Assembly (NCBI RefSeq): GCF_021354595.1
Contig: NZ_JADWYJ010000006.1
Location: forward strand, 276,770 to 340,769
From: Maribellus sp. CM-23
Lineage (GTDB): Bacteria; Bacteroidota; Bacteroidia; Bacteroidales; Prolixibacteraceae
DNA length: 64,000 nucleotides
Reading direction: 5' to 3'
Part shown: positions 54,667 to 64,000 of the stretch, piece by piece
Layout of the letters: each line of letters opens with the position of its first letter
Numbering within the stretch: the stretch's first letter is position 1
Translations under genes and position numbers: made by a program
Notes under the pieces: generated by a model
Seen by the model: only the letters and a program-made list of their open reading frames with translations
The model's database searches: none
What the model was told of the DNA's origin: nothing

Positions 54667-55200
54667 CTATTCTTTTTGTTCCGACGAGCCTCTGATAACT
54701 AACCATGCATGACCGAATATTCCCGCTCCTGAGGGATGTGTTTCTTTGGTTTGTTTTGAAGAATCGATTCGAATGGCAACAACATTTCTTTCTGAGGCAT
54801 TAAGATAAGGACTAATATTGGCTTGAAAAGCATTTTTCTCTTTGTGTGTATTGGAAACAACCTTCTCATTTACCCTTATTTCATATCCTTCAGATATTCC
54901 TTCAAAATAGAGGGTTATATTCTTGTTTATCCAGTTCGAAGGAATTTTGAAATGTTTCCGGTACCAGCCAATTTGTGTGTTTGGTGAATCTTTAGCCCAA
55001 TTGTACGGCAAATCAATACTGTCCCAGTCCTGATCATTGAAATCCGGTTGAAAGGCAGAAAGATCGTCAGTGTTATTGAACTTCCAGTTTAAATCAAAGA
55101 GTTGCCTGCTGATAATTTTATCATCTTTTACATTGCAATTCAATAAATTGCCGATGATCAAAAGACAGGTTATTACATATATTCTTTTCCTGATTCTCAT
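54667..55200 (-). CDS. Orphan GH2 N-terminal sugar-binding domain (lipoprotein)
   Basis: 177 residues; lipoprotein signal ends IIGNLLNC. The rest matches only the N-terminal jelly roll of GH2 enzymes: LNWKFNNTDD, WDSIDLPYNWA, IGWYRKHFKIP, LYFEGISEGYEIRVN and GAGIFGHAWLVI, the last resembling GSGIYRHVWMI of the GH2 at 60799. It stops cleanly right there, with no TIM barrel in any frame downstream. Either a truncated GH2 or a free-standing carbohydrate-binding protein. It lies 27 bases after the nucleoside-hydrolase-like gene, probably cotranscribed. Confidence 0.7.
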   Translation of the reverse strand: MRIRKRIYVITCLLIIGNLLNCNVKDDKIISRQLFDLNWKFNNTDDLSAFQPDFNDQDWDSIDLPYNWAKDSPNTQIGWYRKHFKIPSNWINKNITLYFEGISEGYEIRVNEKVVSNTHKEKNAFQANISPYLNASERNVVAIRIDSSKQTKETHPSGAGIFGHAWLVIRGSSEQKE

Positions 55201-55227
55201 AGTGTTAGTTCCAGTGTTTTGTATTAT

Positions 55228-56259
55228 TCAATTTTCCTTTCTGGTTGTAATAAAAGCCAGTTTGGCAAAAAAATCTTCAAACATTAAGCGTACATCCAGA
55301 TTATAGTATACTCTGATACTCCTGCCCGCCTCGTTTTCGACAAACAAACCAGAGTCTGTTACCAACGGAGCCGGATGAATTTTGTATTTGCTCGATGAAG
55401 GATCGGACTCCCACGAAGACTGTAAAGCCGTGAGAAGTACTAGAGGACTATCGCCCAAAACATAGGCTTCGCCCAAGTTACGGTTAGCCCTTTTCATTAA
55501 ATCTTCCAACCTGCCAACCAGGTATTCGCCGGTAGGTCCCTGTTTTTTTACTTTAACCAAAAGCTCGGAATAAGAAGTCAATGCCTGTCGGTAGGCATCG
55601 CGTGGAACCTGCCACACCTGTATTTGTGATTGGTTGAATACCACCTGACAAGCCTTTACATCAATTCCGGTATTGTACTCCCATTCTTTTGAAGCTCCGG
55701 GAGGAGGCCATGCCAGTCCTTCGTATTCGGGTCCTCCAATCCAGATCAGGATAATCCGCCCGGCAATCCGTGGTTCCATTAAATAAGCACTTGCGATGTT
55801 GCTTAAACCTGCGCCGCATACCACATACAGTGGTTTTTGTGTGTCTTCTCTCATGGCTTCCTTTACAATGGCCATGGCTCCTTCCGATTTTACCGGGCTT
55901 GCCAAATCTACCAATCGGATATCGGCTCCCGGAGATACAACATAGCTGTCTTTCAAATTCATTACTGACAGCAGTTCCGTAGCCATTTTGCAGGAATAGG
56001 CTGTAGATCCCGGATATCCGTAAAATCCATCCTCGTACTGTTTGGAACCAATGATTTCGCGTATTTCTACCGTTGGAGACAAAAGATGATGAGCCAATTG
56101 GAACAAGCCGTCCGGATCTCCGCCAAAATCGTTGTCGATTATTACACGGACTCTGTCATCTATGTATTCTTTGTATTGCGTCAGATCATTCTGTGCATGG
56201 GTACCGAAAGTCATCCACCCAAAGAATACCAGAAAGGTTATTTTGATTAACTCAACCAT
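55228..56259 (-). CDS. Secreted nucleoside-hydrolase-like protein
   Basis: 343 residues with a signal peptide (about 1-22). RVIIDNDFGGDPDGLFQL near 37 corresponds to the calcium-binding DTDPGxDD motif of inosine-uridine nucleoside hydrolases but is altered at several positions. VVCGAGLSNIASAYL near 145 and the C-terminal GDSPLVLLTAL are family-like. Secreted members of this fold (DUF1593 group) occur in polysaccharide loci and are thought to act on glycosides rather than nucleosides. Its role here is unknown. It is divergent from the HTCS gene with a 302-base gap. Confidence 0.72.
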   Translation of the reverse strand: MVELIKITFLVFFGWMTFGTHAQNDLTQYKEYIDDRVRVIIDNDFGGDPDGLFQLAHHLLSPTVEIREIIGSKQYEDGFYGYPGSTAYSCKMATELLSVMNLKDSYVVSPGADIRLVDLASPVKSEGAMAIVKEAMREDTQKPLYVVCGAGLSNIASAYLMEPRIAGRIILIWIGGPEYEGLAWPPPGASKEWEYNTGIDVKACQVVFNQSQIQVWQVPRDAYRQALTSYSELLVKVKKQGPTGEYLVGRLEDLMKRANRNLGEAYVLGDSPLVLLTALQSSWESDPSSSKYKIHPAPLVTDSGLFVENEAGRSIRVYYNLDVRLMFEDFFAKLAFITTRKEN

Positions 56260-56561
56260 TATTTATTGTATTATGCTTTTTCATTACAGCCCAAACAGGT
56301 ATTGCAACGACGGTATGGCTGCACGATCGGTGATAAATCTTTTTGCCGCTGTTCATTATTTTTTCAATCTGCTTTGTAATATTCAATACTTCAACATCTT
56401 GCAAGGGTAAAACTACTTTCATTTATACTGAAACAGTGTCTGTGATTCGTCATTCATAAAGCAGAAATCAGTCAATCGCTCTGTGAATGGGTTTTAGGAA
56501 AAATAGCTTAGAAGAATTTGATTAAATTTACACTTGACCAAGCCAGTAAAAAGCTTAAACT
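56260..56561. promoter_or_regulatory. Divergent intergenic region before HTCS
   Basis: 302 bases separating the minus-strand nucleoside-hydrolase-like gene and the plus-strand HTCS gene. TACACTTG lies about 30 bases before the HTCS ATG and is one base off the -7 box. Nothing else was recognised. Confidence 0.35.
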
Positions 56562-59500
56562 ATGAATTATTTTATACGATTAAATCTGACTCTTTTGCTG
56601 TTTTTCGGAACTCTGATAAACTCGTTTGCCATAAAAATTGAGAAATTAGGTATTGAAAGAGGACTGTCGAATAATAATGTGGTAAGCATTACCCAAGACC
56701 GCGACGGATTTATTTGGGTATGTACGAAAGACGGGCTTAACAGATTCGACTCAAACACATTTCGGATTTTTAAAACATCAGATTCAGATACAAACTCGAT
56801 TTGCAGCAATGTATTGAACTTTGTTTATGCCGATAAATTTGACGATGTGGTTTGGATCGCCTCCGAAAAAAACGGTATTGATGCATACAATTATAAAACA
56901 CATGTTTTTACACACTACGAACACGATTATGAAAACCCGGAGAAAAATGATCTGAGTGCCAACGGTGTTACGCACATCGACAGCGATGAAGAAGGAAATA
57001 TGTGGTTTGCTACTTACGACGGCGGAATTGATTTTTTAGACCGAAAAACACATAAGTTCACCAATTACAATCAATCCAATGTACCGGGACTGGCTTCCAA
57101 TTACAATTGGTGTGTAATGTATGATTCGAACGAAAAAATATATGTGGGACATGTTAACGACGGATTTAGTATTATCAACCTGAAAACAAAAACTGCGGTT
57201 AATTACAGGCACGATCCCAACAATCCCTCGTCGCTTTCGGACAACACGGTAACAAGTATTTTTAAAGATTCCAAAGATCGCATATGGATTGGAACCCGTA
57301 ATGGATTAACCTTGTTTAATCCGATAAGCGAGCGGATGATCAACTTCAGAAACAACCCGGAAAAAGATTATTCTCTTTCGGGTAATTTCATTCAAAAAGT
57401 AACTGAGACAAAAGACCATAAACTATATATTGGTACCGAAGGAGGAGGATTAAATATTTTGGATCTGAATAGTTTTTCCTTTGATACAAAGCCTTCAGAA
57501 ACACGGTTTGAACATATTATGGCTTCCGAAACGCCTGAAGGATTGTCGGGGCTTTCCGTACAGACTGTTTTCATGGATTCTTTTGGCAATATGTGGCTTG
57601 GCGGTTTGGGTACCGGAGTCAATTTTATTTCGAGCCAGGCAAGGATCTTTAACAGCATTATCTACTTACCATACATTGGGAATACCAACAGTTTGAATGA
57701 CAAATCGGTACTCAGTATGTGTGTCGATACGCAAAACCGGGTATGGATGGCAAACGGCCTGGGGGGAATTGCTATTTACCACCGTGGAGAAAAGATCAGG
57801 CAGATCGACCAAATCCATCCATCAGCCAAACGTCAGAGTTTTACAAGCTTACTCAAAGATCACAACAACGATATATGGATTGGAACAGCTGACGGCGAAA
57901 TCTATATTTATGAAAACCGTTCGGAAAAATTCAGGGTATTGAACAGCTTTAAACACATGGATAATATTCCGATCTATTACTTCTACGAGGATTCGAGAGA
58001 AAATATTTGGATCGCCACCGATATAGGATTGCATGTTTATAACCAAAAGTTGGGAGAATACAGTGTGTATACGGAAGAAAATTCCGGCTTACCCGACAAT
58101 GTGATCCGGGCAATATCGGAAGATGGCAACGGGAATATTTGGGTAGGAACATTAATCGGAGGCCTATGTGTTTTCGATCAAAATTTTGAACTGGTTCGGA
58201 ATTATGGGCAGTCATTCGACTTTTATGCCGTCAATCAAATCTACCGCGATTCCAATAACCGGATGTGGATTGCCAGTCAAAACGATCTTTTCCTGATAAG
58301 AGACGAAACAGACGAATCGATAATGCGCATGGGAAAAATATCAGGCCTTACGCAGACAGATATTCGTGCCGTTATTGAAGGAAAATCAGAAAGTGAAATA
58401 TGGATCAGCACCATCAATACGATAAGCCATATAGACCTGAATACTATGCATGTCAGCAATTTTGATGTAATCGACGGGATCGTTCAGGGAGATTATTTAA
58501 ATGCTTCTGTGGCGAAAACCGAAGAGGGCAATATTTATTTTGGTTCGCAAAACGGTGTGTCGTGGTTTAACCAAATCCTGGAAAACTCAGTTGACAAAAT
58601 TCCGGAGGCAGTTTTTTCAGGGTTCTCGGTAACCAATGCCAAAAATTACCTGAATGAATTTATCGACATGCCTTTTGACAATGAAATAGAACTAAAGCAC
58701 AACCAAAACTCATTTCAAATAAGGTTTAATGTTTTGGATTATTCGCTGGCCCAAAAAGCAGAATTTGCCTATCAGTTGGAGGGACTTAGCGACGCCTGGT
58801 TTCTGCTTAATAAAAACGATGAAGTTACCTTCCGGAATTTAAAGCCGGGAAGCTATGCTTTTAACCTGAAAACACGACTGCAAAACCATGAATGGTCCAG
58901 TCAGATTAAATCGTTATCCATAGAAATTGCCCCACCTTTATGGTTGACCTGGTGGATGAAACTGGTTTATTTCGCTATGTTCCTGCTTCTTTTGATATAC
59001 GCTCTTCGGTTTTACAAAAACAAATTAAAAATTGAGAACGATTTGATTCTGGAGAAAAAAAGCCGTCAGCAGGAATCGGAAATGAACGAAGAAAAACTTC
59101 GGTTTTTCACCAACATTACCCATGAACTGAGAAGTCCTATGACGCTAATACTTGGTCCCCTTGAAGATCTGATCTCGGATGAGACTTTTAATCCTGAACA
59201 GTCGAAGAAATTGCATATGATGCAACGGATTGCCAATCGTTTGCTGCAAACAATCAATCAGATTTTAGAGTTCAGAAAATCGGAAAACAAGAGCCGGAAA
59301 CTGAGCGTAATAAAAGACGACCTGGCAAAATATATTTACGAAATTGGTGAAAAATACAAAGACCTGAACCAAAACAAAACCATTGACTACGAAATCATTG
59401 TCCCCAATCAAAAAGTCGACATGTTTTTTGACCCGGACGTGGTCTCCATTATCCTGGACAATCTTCTTTCCAATGCCAATAAATACACGCCCAAAGGCAC

Positions 59501-60605
59501 TATTACGCTCGAACTAAAGCAATACCTGGAAGAAAACATTGAATACACTGAGATCGTAGTATCCGACACGGGTTATGGTATTCCGGAGGATGACCTGCCG
59601 CGTATTTTTGACCGGTACTATCAGGCTCAAAACGCAAGTCACCCGCTAAAAGGAACCGGAATTGGCCTGGCACTGGTTAAAAACATGGTGGAACTGCACG
59701 AGGCTGAAATAAATGTTGTTAGTGCACTGAATGAAGGAACTGTTTTTAAAGTAAGGTTTTTAACCAAAAACAGTTACCCCGAGGCGATTCATTACTACCC
59801 GGAAGAAACTCCGATCGAAGAAACAGAAGAAAACGCCAAAAGTGTTATTCTGGTGGTGGATGATGATCCGGAAATTATTGAATACATCAACGATTCATTG
59901 AGTGATACCTACACAATAATTGCCTCGGAAAACGGAAAAATTGGTTTTGAAACGGCCTGTAAAGAAGTTCCCGATATTGTGATTACAGATATTATGATGC
60001 CCATAATGGATGGCATTGAAATGTGCAGGCAAATGAAACAGGATATAAGAACCAGCCATATTCCGGTTGTTCTGTTAACGGCCAAAGGCTCGCTGCACGA
60101 TCAAAAGCTGGGGTACGATGTTGGGGCTGACTCCTATCTGACCAAGCCATTCAGCAGTAATTTGCTGAAAAGCCGTCTCAAAAACATCCTGGAGGCTCGG
60201 CAAAAATTTTCGCTGTCTAACTCTTCTGAGTTCAAACAAAAGCAAGAGCTGTTAAATGAATCGATAGGCGAACTGGACAAGGAGTTCCTAAAAAAACTTA
60301 CCGGCGTAATTGAGGCAAACCTCGAAGACGAAGACATGAATATTTCGTATGTAGCGGCACAGCTAAATATGAGCCATTCTACTATGTACCGGAAAATAAA
60401 GGCGCTTACCAATTTAACGGCGAATGAGTTTATCCGAAAAGTCAGGATCAATTTTGCGGAACAACTGTTAATAACCGGTCAATACAACATTTCAGAGATT
60501 ATGTACAGTATCGGAATCAATAGCAGTAGTTATTTCAGACAATGTTTTAAAGATGAATTTGGAATGACTCCGAGCGAATACCTGCAAAAACTGAAAGAAA
60601 CCTAG
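56562..60605 (+). CDS. Hybrid two-component system regulator (HTCS)
   Basis: 1347 residues carrying sensor, kinase, receiver and DNA-binding parts in one chain. Signal peptide 1-23. A periplasmic two-propeller sensor of Reg_prop repeats (GLSNNNVVSITQDRDGFIWV, GNMWFATYDGG) runs to about 700, then a Y_Y_Y domain (YQLEGLSDAWF) and a membrane segment near 805-825. His854 in FFTNITHELRSP is the phospho-acceptor; NLLSNANKYTP, DTGYGIP and GTGIGLAL form the ATPase. The receiver has Asp1143 (VITDIMMP). The last 100 residues are an AraC-type helix-turn-helix. It should activate the neighbouring SusCD and GH genes on binding an oligosaccharide. Confidence 0.96.
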   Translation: MNYFIRLNLTLLLFFGTLINSFAIKIEKLGIERGLSNNNVVSITQDRDGFIWVCTKDGLNRFDSNTFRIFKTSDSDTNSICSNVLNFVYADKFDDVVWIASEKNGIDAYNYKTHVFTHYEHDYENPEKNDLSANGVTHIDSDEEGNMWFATYDGGIDFLDRKTHKFTNYNQSNVPGLASNYNWCVMYDSNEKIYVGHVNDGFSIINLKTKTAVNYRHDPNNPSSLSDNTVTSIFKDSKDRIWIGTRNGLTLFNPISERMINFRNNPEKDYSLSGNFIQKVTETKDHKLYIGTEGGGLNILDLNSFSFDTKPSETRFEHIMASETPEGLSGLSVQTVFMDSFGNMWLGGLGTGVNFISSQARIFNSIIYLPYIGNTNSLNDKSVLSMCVDTQNRVWMANGLGGIAIYHRGEKIRQIDQIHPSAKRQSFTSLLKDHNNDIWIGTADGEIYIYENRSEKFRVLNSFKHMDNIPIYYFYEDSRENIWIATDIGLHVYNQKLGEYSVYTEENSGLPDNVIRAISEDGNGNIWVGTLIGGLCVFDQNFELVRNYGQSFDFYAVNQIYRDSNNRMWIASQNDLFLIRDETDESIMRMGKISGLTQTDIRAVIEGKSESEIWISTINTISHIDLNTMHVSNFDVIDGIVQGDYLNASVAKTEEGNIYFGSQNGVSWFNQILENSVDKIPEAVFSGFSVTNAKNYLNEFIDMPFDNEIELKHNQNSFQIRFNVLDYSLAQKAEFAYQLEGLSDAWFLLNKNDEVTFRNLKPGSYAFNLKTRLQNHEWSSQIKSLSIEIAPPLWLTWWMKLVYFAMFLLLLIYALRFYKNKLKIENDLILEKKSRQQESEMNEEKLRFFTNITHELRSPMTLILGPLEDLISDETFNPEQSKKLHMMQRIANRLLQTINQILEFRKSENKSRKLSVIKDDLAKYIYEIGEKYKDLNQNKTIDYEIIVPNQKVDMFFDPDVVSIILDNLLSNANKYTPKGTITLELKQYLEENIEYTEIVVSDTGYGIPEDDLPRIFDRYYQAQNASHPLKGTGIGLALVKNMVELHEAEINVVSALNEGTVFKVRFLTKNSYPEAIHYYPEETPIEETEENAKSVILVVDDDPEIIEYINDSLSDTYTIIASENGKIGFETACKEVPDIVITDIMMPIMDGIEMCRQMKQDIRTSHIPVVLLTAKGSLHDQKLGYDVGADSYLTKPFSSNLLKSRLKNILEARQKFSLSNSSEFKQKQELLNESIGELDKEFLKKLTGVIEANLEDEDMNISYVAAQLNMSHSTMYRKIKALTNLTANEFIRKVRINFAEQLLITGQYNISEIMYSIGINSSSYFRQCFKDEFGMTPSEYLQKLKET

Positions 60606-60798
60606 TGCCCGACGAGTTTATGACATTCTTTGCTTAAAAACAGCCCCCTCTGTCTCTGTGGGAAAAGCCATCTTGCATGAAAATTAGAAACCAATAAATT
60701 AGAATAAAACGCGTATAACAAAAAATTACCGGAACTGAAGGATAATATGATTTATGCGCGCTTCCGGCTCTTATTTGAGGTTCAAAAAACTTAAGCAA

Positions 60799-63219
60799 AT
60801 GAAACAAATTATCATCCTACTTATCGCTTTTTCTTTTTTGGCATGTGGCACACAAAACGAACAAATCCCGGAACGCAAACAAAATTTTAACGACAACTGG
60901 AAATTCATTCTGGGAGACGATCCAAGTGCTGATGAAACAGGTTTCAACGATGAGCAATGGCGCTCACTTGATCTACCACATGACTGGAGCATTGAGGGCA
61001 GTTTTGATGCCACGAACCCGGCAGGGAACGACGGGGCCTATTTGCCGACCGGTATAGGTTGGTACCGAAAAACATTTACAGCGCCCAAAAACTGGAAAGG
61101 CAAAATAGTAGCCTGTTATTTTGAAGGTGTATACATGAATGCAGAAGTTTTTCTAAACGGCGAAAAATTGGGGATTCAGCCGTATGGCTATACTTCCTTT
61201 GATTTTGATATCACCTCCTGCCTGAACTTTGAAGGCGAAAATGTACTCGCTGTTAAAGTGGACAATTCCAAACAAAAGAACTGCCGCTGGTACAGCGGTT
61301 CGGGGATATACCGGCATGTGTGGATGATTGTGACCGAGCCCATCCACATAGCTCACTGGGGCGTTGCCATCACCACCCCGGAAATTAGCGAAACTGAGGC
61401 AACCGTGGAAGTTAAAACGACGCTAAAAAACGAAACTTCGTCCAGCCACGAAATAACAGTTTCTACAAAAATTACCGGCGAGGATGAAACAGTAGCCGCA
61501 ACCGGTGAAATAGTTGTACAATTGCTTCCAAACTCAGAGAAGGAAATCATACAAAACATATCGGTTAACAATCCTGATCTCTGGACTCCGGAAACACCTC
61601 ATTTGTATAATGCTCAAATTACGCTTGTCAAAAACAATAAGATAATTGACAAAACTGATAATACTTTTGGTATTCGAAGCATTGATTTTAGTGCTGAAAA
61701 CGGATTCCTTCTGAACGGTCAAAAAGTACTTATAAACGGCGGCTGCGTACATCACGACAATGGTTGTCTGGGGGCGGCAGCTTACGACCGGGCAGAAGAA
61801 CGCAAAGTTGAATTATTAAAAGAAGCCGGATTCAATGCGGTGAGAGCTTCACACAATTCGCCGTCAGAGGCTTTTCTCGAAGCCTGCGACAGGTTGGGAC
61901 TTTTGGTGATTGACGAGGCTTTTGATGGCTGGCGCGAAAAGAAAACCACGCTTACTGCTCTTGAACACGACTACGCCTCGTTGTTCGACACCTGGTGGGA
62001 ACACGATCTTTCGGCTATGGTATTGCGCGACCGCAACCACCCTTCGGTTATTATGTGGAGCATTGGAAATGAAATTATTGAACGAACCAAACCCGAAGCA
62101 GTTGAAACAGCCCGGATGTTGGCCAATAAAGTACGCGAACTGGACCCCACGCGCCCGGTGACTTCAGCAATGACCACCTGGGGAGAAGGATGGGAAATAT
62201 TTGATCCACTAATGGCCGAGCACGATGTATGTGGCTACAACTACCAGTTACACATGGCCGAATCGGATCACGAACGTGTTCCTTCACGTATTATTTTTCA
62301 GTCAGAATCTTATCCGAAAGATGCTTTTTTTGGCTGGGACCAGGTAGAAAAAAACTCCTATGTAATTGGTGATTTTGTTTGGACAGCCATCGACTACCTG
62401 GGAGAATCGGGCATTGGGCGCTGGTATTACGAAGGCGATGTTCAGGGCGAACATTGGGAAAGAGACCTTTATCCATGGCACGGATCCTATTGTGGAGACA
62501 TTGATCTGACAGGCTGGAGAAAACCCATTTCACATTATCGAAGCATATTGTACAACGATACCGCGATGTTATACATGGCTGTTCGTGAGCCTGAGCTGGA
62601 AGGTTCGAAAATACATACAACCATGTGGGGTGTATGGCCAACCTGGGAAAGCTGGACATGGCCCGGACATGAAGGAAAAGCTGTCGAAGTTGAGATCTAC
62701 TCGAAATATGAAAAAGTAAGGCTATATCTTAACGATGAATTGATGGGTGAAAAAAATACGGGAAGGAAAGAGGAATTCAAAGCCCTGTTTACCTTGCCTT
62801 ATCAACCGGGAGAACTAAAAGTGGTTGGAGTGAAGGAGCAGCAGGAAATGGAATCTACTATTTTAAATACTGCCCAGGTAGCTTCACAAATTCGTTTAAC
62901 CGCTGACAGAAACACGATTAAAGCCAGTGGGCAGGATCTTTCATTCATCACCGTAGAAGTGACAGATGCGAACGGAATAGTGCAGCCTAACGCTGATAAC
63001 AGACTTTATTTTGAGATTGAAGGCCCGGGAGAGATCATCGGGGTTGCTAACGGCGACATAAAAGATACAGATTCCTACGTATCATATAACCGAAAGGCTT
63101 TTCATGGTCGTGCAATGGTAGTTGTCAAAAGCGGAAAGCAAGAGGGCACTATACTGCTGAAAGTAAATGCTGATGGCTTACGCAGTGAATCCCTCGCGCT
63201 TCAAGTCACAAATGAGTGA
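60799..63219 (+). CDS. GH2 lipoprotein, beta-galactosidase-like with DUF4982
   Basis: 806 residues from the ATG at 60799, chosen because it gives the lipoprotein signal MKQIIILLIAFSFLAC; the open frame extends 45 bases upstream. Domains: jelly roll (about 25-185), Ig-like (185-285), TIM barrel (285-580), DUF4982 (about 590-680) and a C-terminal Ig-like domain. Glu425 (SIGNEI) is the acid/base and Glu503 (FQSESYP) the nucleophile. It is a paralogue of the GH2 in the ara operon but anchored by lipid, so possibly at the outer membrane. It lies 193 bases downstream of the HTCS gene. Confidence 0.9.
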   Translation: MKQIIILLIAFSFLACGTQNEQIPERKQNFNDNWKFILGDDPSADETGFNDEQWRSLDLPHDWSIEGSFDATNPAGNDGAYLPTGIGWYRKTFTAPKNWKGKIVACYFEGVYMNAEVFLNGEKLGIQPYGYTSFDFDITSCLNFEGENVLAVKVDNSKQKNCRWYSGSGIYRHVWMIVTEPIHIAHWGVAITTPEISETEATVEVKTTLKNETSSSHEITVSTKITGEDETVAATGEIVVQLLPNSEKEIIQNISVNNPDLWTPETPHLYNAQITLVKNNKIIDKTDNTFGIRSIDFSAENGFLLNGQKVLINGGCVHHDNGCLGAAAYDRAEERKVELLKEAGFNAVRASHNSPSEAFLEACDRLGLLVIDEAFDGWREKKTTLTALEHDYASLFDTWWEHDLSAMVLRDRNHPSVIMWSIGNEIIERTKPEAVETARMLANKVRELDPTRPVTSAMTTWGEGWEIFDPLMAEHDVCGYNYQLHMAESDHERVPSRIIFQSESYPKDAFFGWDQVEKNSYVIGDFVWTAIDYLGESGIGRWYYEGDVQGEHWERDLYPWHGSYCGDIDLTGWRKPISHYRSILYNDTAMLYMAVREPELEGSKIHTTMWGVWPTWESWTWPGHEGKAVEVEIYSKYEKVRLYLNDELMGEKNTGRKEEFKALFTLPYQPGELKVVGVKEQQEMESTILNTAQVASQIRLTADRNTIKASGQDLSFITVEVTDANGIVQPNADNRLYFEIEGPGEIIGVANGDIKDTDSYVSYNRKAFHGRAMVVVKSGKQEGTILLKVNADGLRSESLALQVTNE

Positions 63220-63384
63220 GCCGCAAAGGTGAGCCGGAAATGGGCTCTCCGCTATATCAAGGAGAAGCATTGCCACTTTTATTTCAGCATTAGTTGAAAA
63301 CCTGGAACTCCATTTAAAGGAGAACGTGCGAATTTCGAAACCATCAACCGATTAATTAAAGATCAATTTATTATAATCGTTAAA

Positions 63385-63405
63385 ACCACCTCCTTCGGGG
63401 GTGGT
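63385..63405 (+). repeat. Subterminal hairpin of the IS200-like element
   Basis: ACCACCTCC and GGGGGTGGT form a 9-base stem (one T-G pair) with loop TTC, 43 bases before the transposase remnant. Hairpins of this kind mark the ends of IS200/IS605 elements and are bound by the Y1 transposase. Confidence 0.55.
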
Positions 63406-63447
63406 AATGTTTAATAGGCTAAGCCTTAAAATTATTAACTTCGTTAC

Positions 63448-63850
63448 ATGAGTAATTTTAAGAAATTGAATCATGTAATTTACAGGTGTACCTATCATGT
63501 AGTATGGACACAGAAGTATCGATTTTCGAGTTCTTGAAGGTCTTGTGAAAGAATTGTTAGAGAATGATATCTCAATGTTGCTCGAATGGAAATAATGCGA
63601 AAAGATTGAAATGAATATACAAAAAGATCATGTTTATTTGATTGTCAGTGTTCCTTCCAAAATATCGATTTCACAATTGGTGGGCACTTTGGAAGGCAAA
63701 AGAGCCATCAAAATTTTCAAAAGTTATCCTCAATTGCGTACAAAGCCCTATTGGGGTAATCACTTTGGGCCCAAAGGCTATTGTGTTGACACTATAGGTC
63801 TTGATGAGAACAAGATCAAGAAATACGCAAAATATCAAGAAGATCAATAA
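63448..63850 (+). pseudogene. tnpA: IS200-like Y1 transposase, decayed
   Basis: The ATG at 63448 starts MSNFKKLNHVIYRCTYHVVW, the IS200/IS605 TnpA beginning. An extra base near 63520 shifts the frame before VLEGLVKELLEND, and an in-frame TAA after LLEWK (about 63593) breaks it again. The remaining open part (63611-63850) has KDHVYLIVSVPSKISIS, where the second His of the HUH motif is Tyr, and ends GYCVDTIGLDENKIKKYAKY with the nucleophile-helix tyrosine. It cannot be active. No accessory TnpB is in view. Confidence 0.8.
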
Positions 63851-64000
63851 CGCCTTGAAGAGCAACAGCGGCTCAACTTTGACTCGTCCTAAAAAAAGTT
63901 TACAGGTTATAACTCCAAATTTATTTGTTTTCTGTAATAGTTCTTCCATCTTTTTTTGATGGTTATTCCTTTGATGAGATGTACTTGAGTTGGAGTAAGC
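63851..64000. other. Right edge of window
   Basis: 150 bases with no supported gene. The right end of the IS200-like element is expected here, but I could not define it. Confidence 0.4.

Noticed and set aside
63671..63949. 92-residue minus-strand open frame at the right edge
   Set aside because: It is antisense to the transposase remnant, which has the recognisable IS200 motifs.

Overview
The window looks like a chromosome segment of a marine or soil Bacteroidetes, most likely order Marinilabiliales / family Prolixibacteraceae. Supporting signs are two SusC/SusD pairs, a hybrid two-component system (HTCS), a FecR/ECF-sigma pair, a NUDIX-type arabinose regulator, a C-terminal type IX secretion tail, a DUF349 protein with an acidic N-terminus, and TTTG/TAnnTTTG-like promoters. 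The placement is inferred from gene content, not from a marker gene.

Layout. (1) 1-6300: core-type genes: the end of a PHP-like protein, a cytidylate-kinase-like protein, an M24B aminopeptidase, a degenerate low-molecular-weight phosphatase-like ORF and a DUF349 protein. (2) 6772-6845: tRNA-Pro(CGG). (3) About 6845-23756: an AT-richer block of about 17 kb, every gene on the minus strand, bounded by the 3' end of the tRNA and a partial copy of that 3' end at 23744-23756. It carries an RteC-like fragment at its left end and a complete sigma/FecR/SusC/SusD system. With these sit a YdcF-like lipoprotein, a PKD/propeller lipoprotein, a glycerophosphodiester phosphodiesterase, a GlpT/UhpT-type antiporter, an SDR, a PHP-type phosphodiesterase and a HAD phosphatase. 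I read it as a genomic island for scavenging phosphodiesters. (4) 23841-44818: a long minus-strand array, araB-araD-symporter-araA-araR preceded upstream by GH2, GH43-GH43, GH51, GH127, GH43, GH27 and a multimodular GH-A/ricin/LamG/T9SS protein. (5) 45175-46659: GH30 with its own terminator. (6) 46800-56259: SusC, SusD and two PKD surface lipoproteins that share an unrecognised C-terminal domain, plus a GH2 N-terminal orphan and a nucleoside-hydrolase-like protein. (7) 56562-63219: plus-strand HTCS and a GH2 lipoprotein. (8) 63385-63850: a decayed IS200-like element.

How they work together. Regions 4-7 form one arabinose-rich glycan utilisation locus. The HTCS would sense an oligosaccharide; SusC/SusD and the PKD lipoproteins would capture and import it. 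GH43, GH51, GH127 and GH27 would remove alpha-furanosyl, beta-furanosyl and probably beta-pyranosyl L-arabinose, while GH2 and GH30 would attack a galactan-like backbone. The symporter takes up free L-arabinose, and AraA, AraB and AraD convert it to xylulose-5-phosphate under the NUDIX regulator. The enzyme set fits an arabinogalactan or arabinan; the exact glycan is inferred.

The most unusual content is the tRNA-Pro island with its SusCD-linked phosphodiester genes, and the shared C-terminal domain of the twin PKD lipoproteins.
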